DNA from: Aquicella siphonis | GTDB lineage: Bacteria; Pseudomonadota; Gammaproteobacteria; DSM-16500 | DNA length: 64,000 nucleotides | Reading direction: 5' to 3' | Assembly (NCBI RefSeq): GCF_902459485.1 | Contig: NZ_LR699120.1 | Location: 62,001-126,000, forward strand | Shown: positions 1-8,191 of the stretch, in pieces | Numbering within the stretch: the stretch's first letter is position 1 | How the letters are laid out: the number at the start of each line of letters is the position of its first letter | Translations under genes and position numbers: made by a program | Notes under the pieces: generated by a model | Seen by the model: the letters and a program-made list of their open reading frames with translations, nothing else | The model's database searches: none | What the model was told of the DNA's origin: nothing

Positions 1-809
1 TCCACAGCCAGGCATACCAGGTCCCAAATCGGAAGGTTATTTCCAGAATATTCCCAATCAATCAGATACATTTTGCCATTGGAGCACACAAAATTGGATG
101 GCGTCGTATCATTATGACAAGGTCGTTTGGGCAGTGTGAGGACAGAAAAAAGCTTTTCCACGTCTTCCATGGTCTTGGCTAGTTCTTGATATCTCGAGAG
201 TAATGCATTGCCATGATGGCTGATAATGTCCAGCATGATCCGGTTTCTCGAAAAAATATCCACATCGTTTTTGAACAACTCAGTGGATTGATGTATTCGC
301 CGGAGTGTATTGATTGCGGCTTCCAGGTAGAGAGGTTCTTTGATCAGGCTGGATGTCATGGGGACAGGATCTTGCAGGTAGGCGGTGACCTGGGATCCGT
401 TAGCAGGATCAAAGTATGTGATCACAGTATTGATTCCGTATTTCATTGCAATGGCCGCATTCCAGTATTCCGCGGAGCGGTCGATAAAAAGCCGTGTTTC
501 ACGCCCTGGAATCCTTGCCACATAAGCTTGCCCCTGGATGACTAGTTTAAATGTGGAATTGGTCAGTCCACCGCTTAAGGGTGCAAAATCAAAATCCTGG
601 AATGTTATCCTGGTAAAAAAATCACACTTTTTTAAAGTGGATTCGAATATTTTCGTGCGTAACTTCATTTTAAAGACTGCATCCCGCCAGGTACGGTTTA
701 CTTGTTCGGCTAATCGCAATGTGGTGCTGCCAGTCATGGAGAGAATATAAGAGACCAGGTTTTCAGTTAATGGAGGATTAGCTTCGCCAAATAATTTTGT
801 CATCTGCAT
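1..809 (-). CDS. F-box plus choline-kinase-like protein, partial (C-terminus off left edge)
   Basis: Reading the reverse strand from ATG at 809 (or 803, two codons later) gives an open frame that leaves the window at base 1, about 269 codons. Residues 14-45 match an F-box without gaps: L-T-E-N-L at the start, I-L-S in the middle, and V-N-R-x-W-R-x-x-V at the end. From about residue 75 a small-molecule kinase fold follows: a Gly-rich LSGGLTN loop, then HNDTTPSNF (the H-x-D-x4-N catalytic loop) near residue 230 and IDWEYSGNN near 255, which are choline/ethanolamine kinase or LicA-type motifs. The family phosphorylates choline or a related alcohol. An F-box binds Skp1 in eukaryotic SCF ubiquitin ligases, so a bacterial copy suggests a translocated effector (inference). 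I recall a LicA-type F-box protein in Legionella pneumophila but could not check. Upstream sequence holds only a weak AGGG ribosome site. Confidence 0.85.
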   Translation of the reverse strand, partial: MQMTKLFGEANPPLTENLVSYILSMTGSTTLRLAEQVNRTWRDAVFKMKLRTKIFESTLKKCDFFTRITFQDFDFAPLSGGLTNSTFKLVIQGQAYVARIPGRETRLFIDRSAEYWNAAIAMKYGINTVITYFDPANGSQVTAYLQDPVPMTSSLIKEPLYLEAAINTLRRIHQSTELFKNDVDIFSRNRIMLDIISHHGNALLSRYQELAKTMEDVEKLFSVLTLPKRPCHNDTTPSNFVCSNGKMYLIDWEYSGNNLPIWDLVCLAV

Positions 810-1001
810 TTACCCTGTTTCTGGTTGTCTTCTAGAGGGAATTCTACCTGCTAAGCTGAAACTGTCTATTGGGAAGTGTAAGAAGTTTCATGCGAATTGA
901 CGGTAATCCGTACTGTTTGCAACAGAGTGTCATTATCGCAAGGGATTTTTAATATAGCGATGCGCTGGTATGGAGCATGGGGTTCCGAAGCGGCATGAAA
1001 G

Positions 1002-1029
1002 TTTGATTCATGTGGGCAAAGCTTATACT
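1002..1029 (+). promoter_or_regulatory. Possible sigma-70 promoter for the EamA gene
   Basis: TTTGAT at 1002-1007 and TATACT at 1024-1029 are separated by 16 bases, about 70 bases before the EamA start. This is a visual match only. The rest of the 810-1095 gap shows no gene, repeat or riboswitch that I can recognise. Confidence 0.35.
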
Positions 1030-1095
1030 ATCTTCAATCAATCATGAACAAACGGGTCGAATCGGGAATGGTTCGCCTCTTCTCCCGGGGCGCTT

Positions 1096-2013
1096 ATGAC
1101 AGACACAAGAAAAACATTTCTTTCTAATTTATCGATTCGGGGCACGATACTCGTTATCCTCTCCGGGCTTCTGTTTGGCTGGATGGGATTTTTGGGAACC
1201 CGGCTTTTTGCGTACCATTTTTCGGTTGAAAACATGTTATTTTGGCGGTTCCTGGTGGCTTCCGTCTGGATATCGGGATGGATGCTGATCAATCGCAAAC
1301 ATCCTTTTAGAAATCCGCTGAACTACCTGGAAATCATGAAAATATTTATCTTTGGAGCATTAAGCTATAGCGGTGCAAGCGTTTTTTACTTTCTCGCCAG
1401 CAAACAGATTGGCACGGGAATCGCGATGGTTATTTTTTTCTCATTTCCGGTATTTGTCAGTTTGATTGCTTGGGCGGCTGGAACCTGGAAAATCAATAAA
1501 ATCGCTTTGGCGGCATTGAGTATCGTAATGCTTGGCTTGGCTTTATTGAAAGGCAGCGGTCAGCTGGCCTTGAATCTGTCGGGGATCGCGCTCGCTGCTA
1601 TCGCTGCCTGTTGTTTTGCCATTTATGTCTATGGCAGTCAGCATACGACCAAGAGTCTTGATTCCGGAATGCTGGCTTTGCTGGTCTGCATTGGGAATAC
1701 CATGGTATTTCTGGGCCTGTCATATTATTTTCATCGTTTTGTATTTCCCTCCTCATGGCATGCCTGGTTTTATATCTGCGCACTGGGTGTTTTCGCCACG
1801 GCATTGCCTATCCAACTTCTCCTGGATGGTTTAAAGTATATAAGTCCTGTGAAGGCATCGATCCTGTCAGTCCTGGAACCGGTTGTCACGGTGCTGGTCG
1901 GGATGGCCATGCTGCATGAATCCATGACATGGGTGCAATCACTGGGTGTGGTCATCATTTTAATGGGAGCCATATTGATTCAGTTCGAGAGTGCGGCGGC
2001 AAGCGAGACCTAA
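1096..2013 (+). CDS. EamA/DMT-superfamily transporter
   Basis: This 305-residue protein is made of about ten hydrophobic segments in two repeats, the EamA (DMT) pattern. The second repeat ends with the typical P-V-K-A-S-I-L-S and L-E-P-V-V-T-V-L-V-G stretch near residues 250-275. Such proteins export small metabolites, amino acids or nucleotide-like compounds across the inner membrane; the substrate cannot be told from sequence. ATG at 1096 is used because no longer in-frame start is convincing, although the ribosome site is poor. It is followed closely by the APC permease, so the two may be co-transcribed. Confidence 0.88.
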   Translation: MTDTRKTFLSNLSIRGTILVILSGLLFGWMGFLGTRLFAYHFSVENMLFWRFLVASVWISGWMLINRKHPFRNPLNYLEIMKIFIFGALSYSGASVFYFLASKQIGTGIAMVIFFSFPVFVSLIAWAAGTWKINKIALAALSIVMLGLALLKGSGQLALNLSGIALAAIAACCFAIYVYGSQHTTKSLDSGMLALLVCIGNTMVFLGLSYYFHRFVFPSSWHAWFYICALGVFATALPIQLLLDGLKYISPVKASILSVLEPVVTVLVGMAMLHESMTWVQSLGVVIILMGAILIQFESAAASET

Positions 2014-2089
2014 GTGCAAAACTCTCCCGCACCCCGGAATCAGCGTGGAAATGAGATATGATATCAATACATCAGGGATACAAGAGCTT

Positions 2090-3676
2090 ATGACACTCAA
2101 TCGACGTTTTACCCCCGTCAGTCTGCTAATGTTGAGTATTAACGGTATGGTGGGTTCAGCATGGCTATTTGCGCCCTTATACGCGGCTAAGATCGCGGGT
2201 TCTTCAGCCGTCATTGCCTGGCTGATTGGAGGCGTTGCCACGGCTATCATTGCTCTTACTTTTGCCGAATTGTCTGTCTTGTTTCCCGTTGCCGGCGGTA
2301 CTGCACAGATTCCGCAAATGAGCCACGGCACCTTCACCAGCTTTATCGTGAGCTGGATTGCATGGCTGTCGGCATTGACCATGGCTCCGATCGAAGTGCA
2401 AGCCATTCTGCAGTATGCATCAACGTATTTTACGTCTATTGTGAATATCGAAAACGGCATTCCTGTTTTGAACGGGGCAGGCATGGTATGGGCAACCATC
2501 TTGATGCTGGCATTTTGCATTATCAATATCGCTAGTTACAAGGGACTGGTTCGTTTCAATTTTGGATTGTTTCTGTTTAAGGTGTTAGTCATTATCCTGA
2601 CGGTATTTGTGCTGATTAAGACCAGCTTTAATACCGTGAATTTTTCCGGCGCCGCTACAGGTGCTTTTACCCTGACTGGCTGGCATGCAATTTTGACTGC
2701 GGTTGCATCAGGAGGAGTTGCATTTGCTTTCACGGGGTTCAAGCATGGTGTGGAATTGGCGGGAGAGACCAAAAATCTCGCGGTGGCTATCCCGTTGGCG
2801 ATTGTGGGGTCGGTTATAGGCTGTCTCATTCTTTATCTCGGATTGCAGGTGGCTTTTATAGGGGCTCTTAGTCCGAATATGCTGGTGAATGGCTGGCAGC
2901 ATCTGAGTTTTGCCGGTGATGTGGGACCGTTTGCTGGCCTTGCCGCCGGATTGGGCTTGGCCTGGCTGGTCAAGCTGTTATACATTGATGCCGCTGTGTC
3001 TCCGGGTGGTGCGGGCTTGATTTATGTCACTTCAACAGCTCGAATTTTATATGCAATGAGTCAAATCGGGTATCTGCCCCGCTGGTTGCAAATCCTGAAT
3101 AAACAAAATTTCCCTGTGACGGCCATTCTCGTCAATTTTGTTTTGGGAATGTTCCTCTTCCTGCCGCTTCCGGGCTGGCAGGCGATGGTCAGTTTTCTTG
3201 TTTCAGGCATGGTCATCTCTTATGCCATGGGTCCTGTGGCCTTGTTATGCATGCGTATTGAAATGCCGCATGAAAAACGCGGGTTCAAACTACCCGCGGC
3301 CAAGATCATTTGCCCGTGCGCTTTCTACTTTTGTAATCTTCTGAGTTACTGGTGTGGATGGGAAACTATTTACAAACTGGCAATCGCTATGGCGATAGGC
3401 ATCGTCTTTTTTGTGACGGCAAGTCTGAGGGGGCGGCTGAATGTGCCAGGGGGCCTAGGATTAAGATCAGGTATGTGGATGGCGCCATATTTGGGCGGGC
3501 TGGTTCTCATTTCCTATCTGGGAGCGTTTGGCGGTAAAAACATTATTCCATTTGGCTGGGACTTTCTGGTGATAGCAATATTTAGTGTGGTCATCCTTTA
3601 TTTTGCAGTAAAAAACCGCGCTTCTGTAACCGAACAAATCCTGGATCAACGTCTGGCGGCCATTTCCACGTTTTAG
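2090..3676 (+). CDS. APC-family amino acid permease
   Basis: A 528-residue inner-membrane protein with about 12 hydrophobic segments. Near the start it has the APC-type unwound first helix (S-I-N-G-M-V-G-S-A-W-L-F). F-A-F-T-G-F-K-H-G-V-E-L-A-G-E in the middle resembles the conserved G-F-E-x-x-x-x-x-x-E-E region of amino acid/polyamine permeases. The frame is open back to 1991, overlapping the EamA gene. I prefer ATG 2090 because homologues begin just before the R-R-F-T-P motif and an AAGAG sequence precedes it; ATG 2051 is the other candidate. The substrate is unknown. It runs toward the convergent membrane-protein gene at 3729. Confidence 0.88.
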   Translation: MTLNRRFTPVSLLMLSINGMVGSAWLFAPLYAAKIAGSSAVIAWLIGGVATAIIALTFAELSVLFPVAGGTAQIPQMSHGTFTSFIVSWIAWLSALTMAPIEVQAILQYASTYFTSIVNIENGIPVLNGAGMVWATILMLAFCIINIASYKGLVRFNFGLFLFKVLVIILTVFVLIKTSFNTVNFSGAATGAFTLTGWHAILTAVASGGVAFAFTGFKHGVELAGETKNLAVAIPLAIVGSVIGCLILYLGLQVAFIGALSPNMLVNGWQHLSFAGDVGPFAGLAAGLGLAWLVKLLYIDAAVSPGGAGLIYVTSTARILYAMSQIGYLPRWLQILNKQNFPVTAILVNFVLGMFLFLPLPGWQAMVSFLVSGMVISYAMGPVALLCMRIEMPHEKRGFKLPAAKIICPCAFYFCNLLSYWCGWETIYKLAIAMAIGIVFFVTASLRGRLNVPGGLGLRSGMWMAPYLGGLVLISYLGAFGGKNIIPFGWDFLVIAIFSVVILYFAVKNRASVTEQILDQRLAAISTF

Positions 3677-3728
3677 TTTGGAAGCGCGAACAGTCAGCAA
3701 CTCGCCTGATAAGCGGAGCGGAAGAGGT

Positions 3729-4466
3729 TCATCCGCCGGGTTGCTCCTGCCTCTGTTTTCTTCTTTTCAAGCCATAAATATCCCTGAACAGGATTCCCGT
3801 CATGGCATAATACATGGGCATGGTCCAGATCAGGCCTATCCCGAAAGGAAGCGCGCTTACTGTGAGTATCCCTATCATGATGAGAAAACAAGCTAAAATC
3901 TGCGGCCAATGGCGGTTCATGGCCTTATAGCTTTCTTCAAGTGTCATAGCCATGTCGCCGCGTTGTGTCACTACCAGGGGAATGCCGAATATGATCAGAG
4001 GGAGTTTCAAATACAGAAAGAATGCATAAAGAAGAATATTCAAGACAGGGTTTTGTCCTATCATAAACTTGATGAAGAAGTAAGAGCCCGTGAGGCTTAG
4101 CCAGATAAGGGCGAGATAGACCAGTTTGTCTTTTACTTCCATGCAATGTGTGTATACGACGTTGACATCCACAGACAATCCTATCGCTTGTCTGACGCCC
4201 AGCATGACAATAATAGCCAGGAAACACCAGATTACAAGCAATGATATGCATCCGGAGATCAGCAAGAAAGGCAGTGACATGTACTGCTTGCCGGGAACCA
4301 GAATCAGCATGGCGATAAATAACAGTATGAAGTATGCAAAAGGCAGCAGCACACCTATCCAGAATACCGGCCATTTCATTCCATAAACCAGCCCCCAGGC
4401 TTCTTTAATGACTGCCTTGATGTTAATTCGGGGCGAAGCGTTCAGATTGTTTGCCAGATCATTCAT
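3729..4466 (-). CDS. Integral membrane protein of unknown function
   Basis: 245 residues with about six hydrophobic helices (near residues 30-60, 66-92, 115-135, 140-165, 190-215 and 215-230) and a basic C-terminal tail (L-K-R-R-K-Q-R-Q). The N-terminal 20 residues are polar. The arrangement resembles small six-helix proteins of the DUF975 or BPSS1780 kind, but I cannot assign a family. It ends 52 bases from the APC permease stop (convergent) and starts 45 bases downstream of the argR stop on the same strand, so it could be read through from argR. Confidence 0.75.
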   Translation of the reverse strand: MNDLANNLNASPRINIKAVIKEAWGLVYGMKWPVFWIGVLLPFAYFILLFIAMLILVPGKQYMSLPFLLISGCISLLVIWCFLAIIVMLGVRQAIGLSVDVNVVYTHCMEVKDKLVYLALIWLSLTGSYFFIKFMIGQNPVLNILLYAFFLYLKLPLIIFGIPLVVTQRGDMAMTLEESYKAMNRHWPQILACFLIMIGILTVSALPFGIGLIWTMPMYYAMTGILFRDIYGLKRRKQRQEQPGG

Positions 4467-4511
4467 CCGGATCTCGATATAATGTGATTGATACGAGGTA
4501 GTTTAAACAAG

Positions 4512-4994
4512 TTAAGTCATTTGTGCTAAAAATGTTTGGATCAGCTGCAGGGTTTTCATGATTTTTTTTACGGATTGAGGAGCAATAAAAACTGTATCAT
4601 CGCCTGCGACGGTGCCCAATATCATTAGCGGTTCACGATGATGATCTAGTAATCTTCCAATCAATGACGCTGATCCGGGATTGGTATGAATGACAATCAG
4701 GCTCTCATTGGTGTGAATGCTGGTGATTAATTCGGACATGATGCTTTTCGACGCTGGCGGCGCCGGGTCGATAGGCAGAGTGTAAATCGTCTGCCTGCGC
4801 TCATTGGTTGTTTTTACCGCGCCCAGCCTGCGCAAAAGACGCGAAATCTTTGATTGATTGACTTCATGACCCAGTTCCTCGAGCGCCAGCTTGATTTCTT
4901 CCTGGGTGCCGACGGTGTTGGACTGAAGAATCATGCGTAAGGCTTCGATGAGTGTCTTGGTGTCTTTTCCCGATATCGTTTTAGGTTTCGTCAT
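4512..4994 (-). CDS. argR: Arginine repressor ArgR
   Basis: ArgR is the arginine-sensing hexameric repressor or activator of arginine genes. Starting at ATG 4994 it has 160 residues, close to the usual 150-156. Residues 10-75 form the winged helix: L-I-E-A-L-R near the start, then G-T-Q-E-E-I and V-N-Q-S-K-I-S-R-L-L-R-R-L-G-A-V-K, the recognition helix. The C-terminal half has the oligomerisation and arginine-binding elements I-H-T-N-P-G-S-A and G-T-V-A-G-D-D-T, where the two Asp residues of the family are kept. The frame continues to 5033, but the extra 13 residues are not family-like. It is divergent from artP, with an ARG box between them, which points to autoregulation and control of arginine uptake. 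Confidence 0.93.
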   Translation of the reverse strand: MTKPKTISGKDTKTLIEALRMILQSNTVGTQEEIKLALEELGHEVNQSKISRLLRRLGAVKTTNERRQTIYTLPIDPAPPASKSIMSELITSIHTNESLIVIHTNPGSASLIGRLLDHHREPLMILGTVAGDDTVFIAPQSVKKIMKTLQLIQTFLAQMT

Positions 4995-5065
4995 GCAGTA
5001 TGTTGTTCCTGTTGCCATAACGTTGATTGACAATCATACTGCATGCATGATTAAATATGCAACTA

Positions 5066-5083
5066 TTTGAATAATTATTCACA
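5066..5083. promoter_or_regulatory. ARG box (ArgR operator) between argR and artP
   Basis: The 18-base sequence TTTGAATAATTATTCACA fits the ArgR consensus (TGAAT, four A/T bases, ATTCA). It lies directly before the artP ATG at 5088 and 72 bases from the argR start. ArgR operators usually come in pairs 2-3 bases apart; the neighbouring 5044-5061 stretch (TGCAT...ATGCA) is dyad-like but a poor ARG box. Bound ArgR here would cover the artP start region. Confidence 0.75.
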
Positions 5084-5087
5084 TGCC

Positions 5088-5843
5088 ATGAACAAGCTAG
5101 AAATCATAAACTTACATAAGTCCTTTCAGGATCATGTTGTACTGCAAGGCGTTTCCTTTGCAGCAAACAAGGGTGACGTGGTTGCGTTAATGGGAAGCAG
5201 CGGATCGGGCAAGAGCACGCTGCTGCGCTGCATCAACTTATTGACGATACCGGATGATGGCGTCATTCAGATCGACAACCAGGTCCTGCGTTTCAATGAA
5301 CAGGAAAAAACCGTTCTGACAAACAGACAGATCGTCGAATTGCGGAAAAAAATCGGCATGGTGTTTCAGCAATTCAATTTGTGGGCGCACATGACCGTGT
5401 TGGAAAATCTGATTGAAGCGCCCATACAGGTTTTAAAACAGGACAGAAAGGCTACGATGGAAGAAGCCAAACGGCTTTTGGAAAAGGTGGGATTGTCAGA
5501 CAAGCTTAATCGCTATCCGGGACAGCTTTCCGGCGGTCAACAGCAACGCGCTGCTATCGCCAGGGCACTGATGATGAAACCGGAAATCATGTTGTTCGAT
5601 GAGCCTACATCCGCCCTGGATCCTGAAATGGTGGGCGAAGTGCTGAACGTCATGCAGCAGCTGGCGCTAGAAGGCATGACGATGCTCGTTGCGACACATG
5701 AGCTGGGCTTTGCACGCAGAGTGGCCAATCAGTCCATTTTTCTGGATGCGGGAACCATTGTTGAACAGGGAGAAACCTTGTCCATGTTTGGCAACCCACA
5801 GACACCGCGGTTTCGTCGTTTTCTCGAAGCCATGCAACATTAA
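5088..5843 (+). CDS. artP: Arginine/basic amino acid ABC transporter ATPase ArtP
   Basis: The ATP-hydrolysing subunit of a polar amino acid importer, 251 residues from ATG 5088. Walker A is GSSGSGKST near residue 40, the Q-loop is V-F-Q-Q-F-N-L-W, the signature is LSGGQQQR and Walker B is IMLFDEPTSALD; the H-loop is A-T-H-E-L-G. The W after F-N-L in the Q-loop region is typical of the ArtP/HisP group. An upstream TTG (5067) extends the frame only into the ARG box, so ATG 5088 is preferred, though no clear ribosome site precedes it. Arginine as substrate is inferred from the argR neighbour and operator. It is the first gene of artP-artJ-artQ-artM. Confidence 0.92.
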   Translation: MNKLEIINLHKSFQDHVVLQGVSFAANKGDVVALMGSSGSGKSTLLRCINLLTIPDDGVIQIDNQVLRFNEQEKTVLTNRQIVELRKKIGMVFQQFNLWAHMTVLENLIEAPIQVLKQDRKATMEEAKRLLEKVGLSDKLNRYPGQLSGGQQQRAAIARALMMKPEIMLFDEPTSALDPEMVGEVLNVMQQLALEGMTMLVATHELGFARRVANQSIFLDAGTIVEQGETLSMFGNPQTPRFRRFLEAMQH

Positions 5844-5867
5844 TTTCTTGTCTTAGACGAGGCTGTC

Positions 5868-6731
5868 ATGAATTATACTATAAAGACCGAGCTGTCAATT
5901 CAGTCATCTGTAAACGATTTTTGTGCCGTCGCTGCCGGAAGAAAAATTTCAAATTGCCTCCGTGCCGCGGTTAAATTCGGAATGCAGGCATTGACCGCGG
6001 TTTTTTTGATGGCGCAATTGAGCGTACCCGTGCATGCGGCGTCAGCGCCTGTGATACGCTTTGCCACCGAAGCAACTTATCCTCCATTTGAGTACATAGA
6101 TCAGACCGGGCAAATTAAAGGGTTTGACATTGATATTGCCAATGCGTTATGCGCGCAGATCAAGGCGGATTGCACCTTCAGTAATCAGGCATTTAGCAGC
6201 TTGATTCCCAGTCTGAAATTGGGAAAATTTGATGCGCTGATCTCCGCGCTGGGTGTGACCCCGGAGCGGCAGAAGCAGGTTGCATTCACCCATTCCTATT
6301 ACGAGCCAAGCGGAAGTTTTGTCGCGAAAACGGCTTCGCATTATTTGTTAACGGGCCTGCCTGGCAAAACCATAGGCGTGCAGCAAGGTTCAACATTTGA
6401 AAAATACTTGCAGGATAAATATGGGAACAAGGTAACCGTCAAGACATATGCAAGCATACAAGACGCTTTCCTGGATCTGGATTCAGGACGTGTTGATATC
6501 GTTCTGGCGGACACGCCAATCGCTCTTGCATGGCTCAAGCAAGGTAATAAGTCAAAGACTTATGCCATCATTGAAAAGCCCATTGTGGATCATACGTATT
6601 TCGGAACAGGATATGGGATTGCCGTCAATTTGAACGCAACAGCTTTGCTGGATAAGCTGAATAAAGCACTGGCGGAAATCAAGGCGAATGGAACATATGA
6701 TCAAATCACCAAAAAATATTTTGGCGACTAG
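5868..6731 (+). CDS. artJ: Arginine-type periplasmic solute-binding protein (ArtJ/ArtI-like)
   Basis: Substrate-binding protein of the importer, family 3 (SBP_bac_3). The mature part starts near I-R-F-A-T-E-A-T-Y-P-P-F-E-Y, the family hallmark, followed by G-F-D-I-D-I-A-N-A-L and the T-P-E-R hinge segment. ATG 5868 has a GAGG ribosome site. It gives an unusually long pre-sequence: about 38 polar residues before the hydrophobic core (residues 39-52) and a likely cleavage after V-H-A near residue 57. An internal ATG at 5982 would give a standard signal peptide but lacks a good ribosome site. It is 24 bases after artP and 17 before artQ. Confidence 0.88.
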   Translation: MNYTIKTELSIQSSVNDFCAVAAGRKISNCLRAAVKFGMQALTAVFLMAQLSVPVHAASAPVIRFATEATYPPFEYIDQTGQIKGFDIDIANALCAQIKADCTFSNQAFSSLIPSLKLGKFDALISALGVTPERQKQVAFTHSYYEPSGSFVAKTASHYLLTGLPGKTIGVQQGSTFEKYLQDKYGNKVTVKTYASIQDAFLDLDSGRVDIVLADTPIALAWLKQGNKSKTYAIIEKPIVDHTYFGTGYGIAVNLNATALLDKLNKALAEIKANGTYDQITKKYFGD

Positions 6732-6748
6732 GCGCGGGTTGGTTTCTT

Positions 6749-7417
6749 ATGATAGCGAACGGATATATATTGCAGATTCTGGCGGGAACAGTCGTCACGG
6801 TCAAACTTGCGATTTCCGCGGCGACGGTTGGCATGATCATCGGATTGATGGGGGCCTTGCTGGAATCCATTACCATTCCCTGGCTGCGTTATGTCTCTGC
6901 AAGCATCATTTTTGTCGTGCGTGGATTGCCTGAACTGCTGGTGCTGTTTTTTATCTATTTTGGCGTGACAGCCATAATCAGCCGGTTATTTCATCACTAT
7001 GTCGACATAAGCGCGTTTGCAGCGGGAGTCGCGGCATTGGGCCTTATTTTTGGCGCGTATGCCTCGCAAGTGTTCAGGGGGGCGTTTTTATCTATTGATA
7101 ACGGCCAAATTGAAGCGGGAAGGGCGTTGGGATTTACTCGCAGACAAATTATTGTTCGCATTCAGCTTCCGCAGGCCTGGCGCCACGCCATCCCTGGATT
7201 GGGAAACTTGTGGCTAGTGTTGCTGAAAGACACGGCGATAGTGACGCTGATTGGTCTGGCTGACATGATGAACCAGGCGAAGATTGCCGCCAGTACTACC
7301 CAACAGCCATTCACATTTTATCTGATCGCGGCAGGAATTTATTTGGTCATTACTACGGTTTCTCAACAAGTCATTACCTATTTTACGATCAAAGCAAACC
7401 GGTATCTGCATACATGA
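6749..7417 (+). CDS. artQ: Arginine ABC transporter permease ArtQ
   Basis: 222-residue inner-membrane permease of the HisMQ type. It has about five hydrophobic segments and the EAA loop: E-A-G-R-A-L-G-F-T-R-R-Q-I near residues 123-135, followed by I-Q-L-P-Q-A-W-R-H-A-I-P-G. The N-terminal G-T-V-V-T-V-K-L and V-R-G-L-P-E-L-L-V-L-F segments are also typical. It overlaps artM by 4 bases (ATGA), so the two permeases are translationally coupled and probably form the heterodimer with ArtP. Confidence 0.92.
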   Translation: MIANGYILQILAGTVVTVKLAISAATVGMIIGLMGALLESITIPWLRYVSASIIFVVRGLPELLVLFFIYFGVTAIISRLFHHYVDISAFAAGVAALGLIFGAYASQVFRGAFLSIDNGQIEAGRALGFTRRQIIVRIQLPQAWRHAIPGLGNLWLVLLKDTAIVTLIGLADMMNQAKIAASTTQQPFTFYLIAAGIYLVITTVSQQVITYFTIKANRYLHT

Positions 7418-8103
7418 TGGATTTGATTCCTTACCTTTCCCGATTGCTCAGCGGTATATTGGTCACATTTATTTTAATGCTGGCCTCGGTAAGCGCGGGA
7501 TTCGTGCTTGCTGTGATCATGACAATGTGCAGCCTCTCTGAAGTGTATCTTGTCAGGAAGAGTGTCGATGTATTTGTTTTTTTTATTCGCGGTACACCGC
7601 TTCTGGTGCAATTGTTCCTGATTTATTATGGCGCAGGCCAGTTTGAGTGGATAAGAGAATCGTGGTTGTGGGTATTCCTTCAGGCACCCATGGCGTGCGC
7701 GATTCTGGCATTATCTGTCAACTCGGCATGTTATACGACCGTTTTGCTGCAAGGAGCCATCAAATCAGTTCCCGCGAATGAGATTGCTGCGTGTGACGCA
7801 ATAGGTATGCCTAAATGGCTGGCGTTCAGACGAATCATTTTTCCCAGAGCATTTCGCCTGGCGCTCCCTGCCTATTCCAATGAAGTCATCATGATACTTA
7901 AGGGAACGTCTCTTGCCAGTACGATCACGCTGCTGGATCTGATGGGTGTGACTCAGCAATTGATCGCGCAGACATATGAAACAGTGCAGTTTTATTTGCT
8001 TGCCGGGCTTGTTTATCTGGGATTTAATGCTGTTATCACGGCTATCTTTCGCCGCCTGCAAAAATGGAGTGCTATCCCTCAGCGTTCCCGGGACGGGATA
8101 TGA
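7414..8103 (+). CDS. artM: Arginine ABC transporter permease ArtM
   Basis: Second HisMQ-type permease, 229 residues. It shows the family segments F-I-R-G-T-P-L-L-V-Q-L-F, then N-E-I-A-A-C-D-A-I-G-M-P-K-W as EAA loop and I-F-P-R-A-F-R-L-A-L-P-A-Y-S-N-E. The segment L-K-G-T-S-L-A-S-T-I-T-L-L-D-L is typical of this subfamily. It is the last gene of the art operon. After its stop, inverted 8-base arms (AACTGCTG about 8125, CAGCAGTT about 8166) are too far apart and lack a T tract to be a clear terminator. Confidence 0.92.
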   Translation: MMDLIPYLSRLLSGILVTFILMLASVSAGFVLAVIMTMCSLSEVYLVRKSVDVFVFFIRGTPLLVQLFLIYYGAGQFEWIRESWLWVFLQAPMACAILALSVNSACYTTVLLQGAIKSVPANEIAACDAIGMPKWLAFRRIIFPRAFRLALPAYSNEVIMILKGTSLASTITLLDLMGVTQQLIAQTYETVQFYLLAGLVYLGFNAVITAIFRRLQKWSAIPQRSRDGI

Positions 8104-8191
8104 TCCTCATTTATTCAATGAAAAACTGCTGCCCTGATATCTATAGTAAGTAGTCGCTGACACCAGCAGTTGAAGTTTCAGCAAGCAGGGG

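Noticed and set aside
213-750. Two forward frames of 110 and 70 codons at the left end
   Set aside because: They are shadows of the reverse-strand kinase gene, which has clear motifs.
8120-8175. Terminator after artM
   Set aside because: The 8-base arms are separated by about 34 bases and no T run follows.
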